Origin: DASWYB01 sp036405195
GTDB lineage: Bacteria; Patescibacteriota; UBA1384; 2-12-FULL-50-11; DASWYB01
Direction of reading: 5' to 3'
Length of the DNA stretch: 10,408 nt
NCBI GenBank assembly: GCA_036405195.1
Contig: DASWYB010000009.1
Coordinates: 1 to 10,408, forward strand
A program made the translations under genes and the position numbers. This document shows, piece by piece, positions 5,710 through 10,408 of the stretch (its first letter is position 1; every line of letters begins with the position of its first letter). The notes beneath the pieces are model-generated. The model saw nothing but the letters and a program-made list of their open reading frames with translations, was not told where the DNA came from and made no database searches.

Positions 5710-6641
5710 TATGCTTGGTTCTGTTTGGCAGGATCTTTTTCGACGGCTTGTTTAATCGCAGGGAAAATTTCTTTGCGCATCATAATAGGATGACCATGTT
5801 GATTATAGATGCGTGTTGTAAGAGCTTCGGTTTCGGGGTCAATAAAGAAGAAATAGTTTTTTCCTTCCAGGACATCAATACAGCTGAGAAATATATGATC
5901 GAGCAACTTTTCCTTTTTGATAGTCTGAAGAATACGATGGAGCTCGTCTTTGTTGTCTTCGATAAAATTTTTAGCTTGCACAATTTCTTGTTGGGCAATG
6001 CCAAATCGTTTGCCACCCAACTCGTTGAGGGCAACATCGCTCCGAATCACTTCTTCAAGAGTGCCGTTGAGTTTTGATTTAGCGGTAAACATTTGGTCAA
6101 TATAATCTTCAGGAAGGTTAAGCCCGGCTTTGAGCCATGTCGCCATGGCTCGGTCTCGGTCGGTGGTGACGTTATTTTTAAAATTGACGGTATTGGAAAT
6201 AATTGCCGAGTACAATAATCCGGCGGATTCATATGTGGGTTTTATTTTTACTGCTTGAAACTTCTCGGCGATAAGAGTTGCGGCAGCGCCAACACGTTCA
6301 ATCTGAACTTTCGCAGAGGGGAATGATTCGGCGTGATTGAATTGTCGGTGGTCGATAATTTCTATCACTTGAGTTGGGTTAATCTGTTCGGCTGCAATTG
6401 TGCGAAGCACGCTCGTATCGACAAGGATTACTTGGCTTTGAGGGGTAACGAGTTGATCGGCGATAGGGAGAGGGGAAACCTTAAAACAATCGAGGACAAA
6501 AAGAGCTTCCCGTTGGGGAGTCCCATAAATTGCTCCGAGAGGTGATTCCCCCTGGGTTTTTAGGAATTCAGTATAGGCATAAATGCAGGCCGTTCCGTCG
6601 AGGTCGGGGTTTTCGTTATCTGTAATGATAATAGGTGTCAT
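5709..6641 (-). CDS. DHH/DHHA2 phosphoesterase of the Prune/PPX1-like branch
   Basis: The protein has 310 residues from ATG 6641. Motif I is DNENPDLDG (N9, D13, D15), motif II ILVDTS (D75), motif III IIDHRQF (D97-H98-R99), and motif IV IISNTVNF (N150). The following TTDRDRAMATWL and the C-terminal 120 residues fit a DHHA2 domain. Family II pyrophosphatases have His, DHH and Asp where this protein has Asn9, DHR and Asn150; Asn at motif I and DHR are the pattern of Prune and related exopolyphosphatases. The likely reaction is metal-dependent hydrolysis of short polyphosphate, nucleoside polyphosphate or cyclic nucleotide. The start is chosen because motif I begins at once and AAGG lies 6 bases upstream, one base after the TAG of the preceding gene. 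The next gene overlaps by one base. The missing motif IV Asp is a metal ligand in pyrophosphatases. Confidence 0.85.
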   Translation of the reverse strand: MTPIIITDNENPDLDGTACIYAYTEFLKTQGESPLGAIYGTPQREALFVLDCFKVSPLPIADQLVTPQSQVILVDTSVLRTIAAEQINPTQVIEIIDHRQFNHAESFPSAKVQIERVGAAATLIAEKFQAVKIKPTYESAGLLYSAIISNTVNFKNNVTTDRDRAMATWLKAGLNLPEDYIDQMFTAKSKLNGTLEEVIRSDVALNELGGKRFGIAQQEIVQAKNFIEDNKDELHRILQTIKKEKLLDHIFLSCIDVLEGKNYFFFIDPETEALTTRIYNQHGHPIMMRKEIFPAIKQAVEKDPAKQNQA

Positions 6642-6642
6642 A

Positions 6643-7743
6643 CTAGGCCTTACAAATAGTACCGGCGGAGGCATCCACTTGAATGTGCATACCGGTTGAG
6701 AGTGTTTTTGTAGCGGTCTTCGTGCCAACTAAACAAGGGATTTTAAGTTCGCGAGCGACGATGGCTGCATGAGAAAGCATGCCGCCGCGATTGGTTACAA
6801 TGGCGGCAGACTTTTTCATAAGAGGCAGGTAGCGAACGTCTGTGTTGTCGCAGACAAGAATAGAGCCTTCGGGAAAGTCAACGGAGTTTATTTTGTCTTC
6901 AGGCACAATTACCACCGTACCAGTTGCGCTCCCGGCAAAGGCGGGTGTGCCGGTTAAGATTGTCGTGTCGCTTTGTTTTTCGTTATTCATCGGCGGCGGA
7001 GTTAAGAAAAACTGAGGTAAGAGGCGGTTGTAGTCAATGAAGTGAATTTTATCACCTTCCCAAACCGTAGTTTCAAAATAGCCTACAAGATAGCCATGCG
7101 AAAAGTTTGCGTTCAGAGCTTGTTTTAATTCTGCTTGTTTTTGGATGTCCTCAACCTTAAGCATTGCCAAGGTTCGTTCCATTTGATGTTTGGCTTCTGC
7201 GTTGTCTTCAGACCACACCCAGTCTTTATAGTTATACTGAAATCGGTACGGCGTCGAAATGGTGTTTCCTTGGGTAAGCTGATTATGCATACCTTGAATT
7301 ATCTCCCCAAAAACCATATCCTTATTGACCACAAAGATTGTAGACCAAAGAAGCGTGTCTGAGTGAGGACAGATTTCGACTTTGTAATCTTCTCGGTTAA
7401 TGGTGAGGTTTTTAAACCAGGTTTCGTAACAGTCTTGAATCGAGAGGCCACGGTTTCGGATTTTTTCGAGACCGGGCTTTTGGGGAACCAAGCGAAACGC
7501 ACAGAGCTCCTTACCGCGTGTTTTAAGGAGTTCCGCAAAGGCCGGGTTCTCTTCTGTTATCTCCGTGGCGGGCCAAATCTCGGGTCGTTCATACGTAAGG
7601 TTGATCGTTTGGTAAAGGGTCTCAAGTTTTGCTTGCTTTTTTAAATCTTCTTCGCGGAATGCCTGCGACTCTTTTTCTTCGCCGATCGCCGCAAACCATT
7701 CGGTCATAGAAGGTTGGTGTTCGTTAATAACAGCTTTACTCAT
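6643..7743 (-). CDS. Stand-alone PEP-utiliser mobile (phosphohistidine swivel) domain protein, 366 aa
   Basis: The C-terminal 100 residues (about 264-364) are the swivelling domain of PEP synthase/PPDK. GSATGTVVIV opens it, and GGMLSHAAIVARELKIPCLVGT carries the phosphate-accepting His325. The N-terminal 250 residues are not a full PPDK_N ATP-grasp domain. They contain PHSDTLLWSTIFVVN (126-140), EIIQGMHNQLTQG (147-159) and LVGYFETTVW...IHFIDYNRLL (219-242), which could be a reduced ATP-grasp half. There is no C-terminal PEP-binding barrel. The protein would therefore need a partner kinase, or use ATP through the N-terminal part, to load the His. It is the first gene of a four-gene operon. No Shine-Dalgarno is seen before the ATG; the likely promoter is only about 20 bases away, so the mRNA is nearly leaderless. 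Confidence 0.8.
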   Translation of the reverse strand: MSKAVINEHQPSMTEWFAAIGEEKESQAFREEDLKKQAKLETLYQTINLTYERPEIWPATEITEENPAFAELLKTRGKELCAFRLVPQKPGLEKIRNRGLSIQDCYETWFKNLTINREDYKVEICPHSDTLLWSTIFVVNKDMVFGEIIQGMHNQLTQGNTISTPYRFQYNYKDWVWSEDNAEAKHQMERTLAMLKVEDIQKQAELKQALNANFSHGYLVGYFETTVWEGDKIHFIDYNRLLPQFFLTPPPMNNEKQSDTTILTGTPAFAGSATGTVVIVPEDKINSVDFPEGSILVCDNTDVRYLPLMKKSAAIVTNRGGMLSHAAIVARELKIPCLVGTKTATKTLSTGMHIQVDASAGTICKA

Positions 7744-7759
7744 ATCTGTTTTGTCTCAT

Positions 7760-7765
7760 ATTTTA
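7760..7765 (-). promoter_or_regulatory. Probable -10 box of the swivel operon
   Basis: On the minus strand TAAAAT (7765-7760, 5 of 6 matches) sits 16 bases above the ATG at 7743. There is no good -35 at the right distance; TTGACC lies too close, inside the spacer. If correct, the leader is about 10 bases long and carries no ribosome site. The whole interval between this gene and the upstream terminator is only about 40 bases. Confidence 0.45.
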
Positions 7766-7786
7766 AGAGAAAAGGTCAATAAGAAA

Positions 7787-7828
7787 AGGGTTCCGGACGT
7801 ACGCACAGCTGTGCGTAGCCGGAACCCT
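7787..7828 (-). terminator. Long intrinsic terminator of the histidine-phosphatase gene
   Basis: Outer arms AGGGTTCCGG (7787-7796) and CCGGAACCCT (7819-7828) enclose a perfect 18-bp palindrome (7800-7817, TACGCACAG/CTGTGCGTA). On the minus strand TTTTCTTATT follows. The stop of the phosphatase gene is 26 bases upstream. It insulates the phosphatase gene from the swivel operon promoter. Confidence 0.92.
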
Positions 7829-7854
7829 ATGATCCTTGCCTGTCGCAAGAATGG

Positions 7855-8523
7855 TTACTTGCAGTCGGGGCAAGTGAGCACACGTGAGCGCACGAGTTTT
7901 GTCTCGATCTCGTCGGTGTCATACCGCACGACTTCCACGTCGTAGCGAATGCCATCGGCGAAGTCCAAGCCCATTGTTTCCCGGGTGTTGAGCGCCGCAG
8001 TGGCTGCCGTGGGTCCATGCGAGCCTCCCACCAGGTTTATCATGCTGTGGAGTGGCCACTCCATGAATTCCTGTTTAGCGCGGTGATGCAGGAACTCCGT
8101 AAGACGTCCCCGGGTAGCCTGGGCGTGCGGATAGGCCTCGAGCCAGGCATAGATTGGCACTCTCCGTGATCCGCCGTACTCTTCATGTAAACGGCGCTCG
8201 ATGGCATAGAAGTCGCATGGTGGGACTTGATCGTCAATCCACGAAAATCCGATTGCCGCTACAACCTCAACACCAGGGACTTCCATTCCCGCCGCCGTGC
8301 AAGCGGTCCGGATTGTCTCGGTTGAGCGGCGTGTACCGCTCGATAGTATACCGAGCACCTGGAGATTTTTCAGGTGCGTCATGCCCGCCAGAGCGGCTTG
8401 CCTCTCTCCTCGTGGTGTGAGGCGGTCTTCACGCTTACCGTCTGGGAGTGTCGGTGTCTCCCCGTGCCGGAAGAGGTAGGTACAAACGGTCGCGGTCCGC
8501 ACTATCTCTCGAGATCTGCTCAT
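7855..8523 (-). CDS. Histidine phosphatase superfamily (phosphoglycerate-mutase-like) protein
   Basis: The 222-residue protein has the RHG signature in YLFRHGET (R19-H20-G21-E22), the second catalytic Arg in SSGTRRSTET (R65 or R66), and the late catalytic His in GGSHGPT (H169). These residues form the usual phosphohistidine site, so a phosphatase acting on a small phosphorylated molecule or a protein phosphohistidine is expected. The protein ends in CPDCK, a CxxC pair not usual for the family. The start at ATG 8523 has AGGGGG about 7 bases upstream; an upstream start at 8604 would put coding sequence across the promoter and palindrome. The gene is visibly richer in GC than its neighbours (60% in 7861-7920, 38% in 9121-9180, counted by hand), which suggests transfer. 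It is a single-gene unit with its own promoter and terminator. Confidence 0.88.
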   Translation of the reverse strand: MSRSREIVRTATVCTYLFRHGETPTLPDGKREDRLTPRGERQAALAGMTHLKNLQVLGILSSGTRRSTETIRTACTAAGMEVPGVEVVAAIGFSWIDDQVPPCDFYAIERRLHEEYGGSRRVPIYAWLEAYPHAQATRGRLTEFLHHRAKQEFMEWPLHSMINLVGGSHGPTAATAALNTRETMGLDFADGIRYDVEVVRYDTDEIETKLVRSRVLTCPDCK

Positions 8524-8565
8524 TACGTTCCCCCTAGTTTCCCCAATACGTGAGCGGTTCCAAAG

Positions 8566-8604
8566 AACAGGTAAAATATACCATATTTTACCTGTTTCCG
8601 TCAA
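8566..8604 (-). promoter_or_regulatory. Promoter with overlapping 14-bp-arm palindromic operator
   Basis: AACAGGTAAAATAT (8566-8579) and its exact complement ATATTTTACCTGTT (8583-8596) flank 3 bases. On the minus strand TTGACG (8604-8599, 5 of 6) and TATATT (8580-8575, 5 of 6) form a promoter with an 18-base spacer. The palindrome covers most of the spacer, the whole -10 box and the start region. It is not followed by a T-run, so it is not a terminator. This is the layout of a repressor operator controlling the histidine-phosphatase gene. I do not recognise the binding protein. Confidence 0.8.
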
Positions 8605-8623
8605 TCCATAGTGATCGTAAATA

Positions 8624-8919
8624 TTACTTGTTTGTTAAAATACTGACTGTGCCAGATGAAAGATCCAGCTCTATTTCTTGGCTATTTGTAATAACTTGGC
8701 TGGCTTTTTTGTGCCAACAATAGTAGGGATTTGGTGCTCGCGTGCTACTACTGCGGCATGACATGTCACGCCCCCTTCGTCTGTCACAATGGCTTTCACC
8801 TTCGAAAACACGGGACTATATTCGGGTGTGGTCATAGGGGCAACCAAAATGTCACCTAGCTGCACTTGATGAAGTGATGATGTATTTAGAATAATTCGTG
8901 CAGTCCCTTTTATTTTTTT
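8624..8919 (-). pseudogene. Detached phosphohistidine swivel domain, 3' part of a frameshifted gene
   Basis: Read in frame from 8919 this gives IKGTARIIL, then GDILVAPMTTPEYSP, then VTDEGGVTCHAAVVARE with the phosphate-accepting His (codon 8760-8758). This is a textbook PEP-utiliser mobile domain, but it has no start codon of its own before GTG 8865, which lies inside the domain. Its natural N-terminus is the gene ending at 8910, from which it is separated by a -1 shift at an A8 run (8913-8920). The frame then stops early at 8671. A second -1 shift at CAAAT (8688-8684) restores NSQEIELDLSSGTVSIL, which aligns without gaps with the domain end of the 9719 gene (KDGDIVEIDTTRGVVRRI), and runs to TAA 8626-8624. 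With both shifts repaired the whole protein is 366 residues. Confidence 0.82.
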
Positions 8920-9722
8920 TCAGAACCAGAATGCGCAACACTCCCCTGGAGCTGTTGGGGTTCGGATTCGGCTACCAATCGCCATCCTTTGCTCGTTAGG
9001 TAGTCTTGGATAGTCATTTCCACAACTTCTCCACCAGCGATTAAACAGTATCTTTGGCGTTTGCTCAGTTCGTCGACAAGTTGTTCTTTGTCGATGGTAT
9101 TCGCAAAAAGGCTTTCTATTTCACTTAACGTAAGATAGCGAGCCAATGAAATATCTAAACCATAACGTGCTAATGCAGCATGACCGAATTTTTCTGTCAG
9201 CATATTACCAATTGGCGCTGCAATTTTATCGATTTTGCCGCGCGCTTCAATGAGACGATCATTGTCAGCTTTAAACTTGTCTTGTGCTTCAGGGTGTAGC
9301 TCTAATGCTTGCGGAAAGTACATTACAATAAAAAATTTGGGCATTGGCGGTAAAACATAAGCACAAAAATCCTGAAAGAGCATTTTTAACTTTTCTGAAT
9401 CAACCGCCGTGAAGTCTAACTCTTGTAACGAGCTAAAGTAAGTAGCTTCATCGGCAGATTCTTGTTCTGCTTCATGTGCTATTCTCTCAAAATAATCGGG
9501 GTCATTTTGTGACTCCTCCGCCACGAAATGAAAGAGCTTTTCTATGTGCTCTGAAGGAGCACGATACATCGTGGTATAGCTTCCATTCCACTCATAACAC
9601 ATGTCTGTGAGGCTCCATCCAAATTGCCGACGAAATTCAGTGACCCACATATGATAAGCGAGCTGGCAATAAGCAACAGTCCAGTTTCGAAAAGCCGAAG
9701 GTTCGAATTCTAAGGTGTTCAT
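8910..9722 (-). CDS. N-terminal helical part of a split swivel-domain protein
   Basis: These 270 residues are mostly helical and acidic, with clusters of aromatic residues near the N-terminus (YHMWVTEF, MCYEW). I see no ATP-grasp motif. At about 210-250, DELSKRQRYCL followed by a Gly pair and a short beta pattern resembles the linker that precedes the mobile domain in PEP-synthase-like proteins; the 9719 gene has the comparable DELSARTHAFVTF. The reading ends LQGSVAHSGSEKK at TAA 8912-8910, just where the mobile domain should begin, because of a -1 frameshift. The start ATG overlaps the stop of the upstream gene as ATGA, so it is translationally coupled to it. As written, the product would lack the catalytic His domain. 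It may be a broken gene, a sequencing error or a recoded gene. Confidence 0.78.
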   Translation of the reverse strand: MNTLEFEPSAFRNWTVAYCQLAYHMWVTEFRRQFGWSLTDMCYEWNGSYTTMYRAPSEHIEKLFHFVAEESQNDPDYFERIAHEAEQESADEATYFSSLQELDFTAVDSEKLKMLFQDFCAYVLPPMPKFFIVMYFPQALELHPEAQDKFKADNDRLIEARGKIDKIAAPIGNMLTEKFGHAALARYGLDISLARYLTLSEIESLFANTIDKEQLVDELSKRQRYCLIAGGEVVEMTIQDYLTSKGWRLVAESEPQQLQGSVAHSGSEKK

Positions 9723-10408
9723 TTTAAAGTATTCTTTATTAGCTCTATACGTCTTACGACGCCCCTAGTTGTATCTATCTCAACGATATCTCCATCTTTA
9801 AGCACTCGAGATGCGTGCTTTGTATTGACGATACAAGGGATTCCTAACTCGCGCGATACAATTGCGGCATGGGAAAGGAGTCCGCCTAGATCAGTTACAA
9901 TCGCAGCCGCCTTTTTGCAGGCGAGCATAAGTTCGGGGGCAGTGGTTTCGGCCACCAAAATATCGCCTGGTTCCATTTTTTCTATTTCTGCATTGACCCG
10001 ATTGAAGTCGCTGTAGTCTACGGGAATAACTTTTACTTTCCCCTGAATTATGGACTTTCCATTCGCGGTTTGTCCTTTAAGAAGGTTTTGATCAGGAATA
10101 ATGATGTCTTCAAAGTCCCGAATGATCTCCAAACAATCTGTTCCTGATAGGGTAAAAGGACGGTCTTCGTATGTGAACGTTACGAATGCATGTGTTCGTG
10201 CGCTTAGCTCGTCATCAGCAACATACGCGCCGTCATAGAGGGCTAAAATATCTTTTTGAAGATAGCGATTAAGATTCTTTGTACTCACAGAAAACTGAGT
10301 ACTGAGTTTATCGAATAAGCTCGATAAATAACTGGCAGGTTCAAAAAAAGCTTTGTTGATAAAAGCACGCATAACATCTTTAAATGCAGCTAAATCTCTT
10401 AAATTGGC
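9719..10408 (-). CDS. PEP-utiliser mobile (phosphohistidine swivel) domain protein, 5' end outside window
   Basis: The frame stays open to the last base (NLRDLAAFKDVMRAF precedes and follows the ATG at 10372), so the true start is probably outside; 229 residues are visible. The C-terminal half is the mobile domain: GKVKVIPVD, GDILVAETTAPE, then TDLGGLLSHAAIVSRELGIP with the phosphate-accepting His (codon 9871-9869), and DGDIVEIDTTRGVVRRI. The part before it (about 25-120) is the same linker region seen in the neighbouring gene, with DELSARTHAFVTF. No PEP-binding barrel follows: the stop comes 20 residues after the domain core. The gene overlaps the next swivel gene by 4 bases (ATGA), so the two are tandem paralogues in one transcript. 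An N-terminal kinase domain beyond the window cannot be excluded. Confidence 0.82.
   Translation of the reverse strand, partial: ANLRDLAAFKDVMRAFINKAFFEPASYLSSLFDKLSTQFSVSTKNLNRYLQKDILALYDGAYVADDELSARTHAFVTFTYEDRPFTLSGTDCLEIIRDFEDIIIPDQNLLKGQTANGKSIIQGKVKVIPVDYSDFNRVNAEIEKMEPGDILVAETTAPELMLACKKAAAIVTDLGGLLSHAAIVSRELGIPCIVNTKHASRVLKDGDIVEIDTTRGVVRRIELIKNTLK

Noticed and set aside
6643..7743. Annotation as a full phosphoenolpyruvate synthase (ppsA).
   Set aside because: At 366 residues there is no PEP/pyruvate-binding barrel and no complete ATP-grasp domain; only the swivel domain is clear.
8566..8596. The palindrome as a terminator of the upstream swivel gene.
   Set aside because: It is AT-rich, lacks a following T-run on the minus strand, and overlaps a good promoter.
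8910..8922. Firm claim of programmed -1 frameshifting at the A8 run.
   Set aside because: The heptamer is right, but a second lesion downstream would still truncate the domain, no clear stimulatory hairpin is seen, and the upstream AGGGGAG is too far away. It is kept only as an alternative.

Overview
The window looks like a chromosomal stretch from an uncultivated bacterium. I suspect a Candidate Phyla Radiation (Patescibacteria) member, because the genes are short and tightly packed and because it has several PEP-utilising 'mobile domain' proteins beside a LytR-CpsA-Psr (LCP) gene and a membrane-anchored parvulin. This is inference: no rRNA or other marker gene is present. TGA is used as a stop, so the recoded Gracilibacteria/Absconditabacteria code is not needed.

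Layout. (1) 1-2405, plus strand: a cell-envelope operon with the 3' part of an LCP/LytR_C gene, an unknown multi-spanning membrane protein and a membrane-anchored parvulin-type peptidyl-prolyl isomerase. It ends at a strong bidirectional terminator (2462-2499). (2) 2512-4105, minus strand: three separately controlled small genes, namely an anchored IPT/TIG-domain protein, a PrxQ/Bcp peroxiredoxin and a YflT-like glycine-zipper stress protein. (3) 4354-4674, plus strand: a KGG-repeat stress protein divergent from the YflT-like gene, with a small palindrome in the shared control region. (4) 7743 down to 4778, minus strand: a compact four-gene operon encoding a stand-alone phosphohistidine-swivel (PEP-utiliser mobile domain) protein, a Prune-like DHH/DHHA2 phosphoesterase, a GNAT acetyltransferase and a small pyruvoyl-type AdoMet-decarboxylase-like protein. 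It closes with a terminator at 4731-4755. (5) 8523-7855, minus strand: a GC-rich, single-gene histidine-phosphatase unit with its own terminator and a striking 14-bp-arm palindrome over its promoter. (6) 10408-8624, minus strand: two more swivel-domain genes in tandem. The first runs off the window and overlaps the second by ATGA; the second is split by two -1 frameshifts.

How the genes may work together. Regions 4-6 hold three paralogous proteins that carry the His-bearing swivelling domain of PEP synthase/PPDK. In the two whose length is known or can be reconstructed, I see no complete ATP-grasp domain and no PEP-binding barrel; the third is cut off by the window edge. Together with the RHG phosphatase, the Prune-like phosphoesterase and the GNAT/SpeD-like pair, they form an unusual accessory neighbourhood. 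Its chemistry cannot be assigned from sequence alone and it is the best candidate here for an undescribed system.
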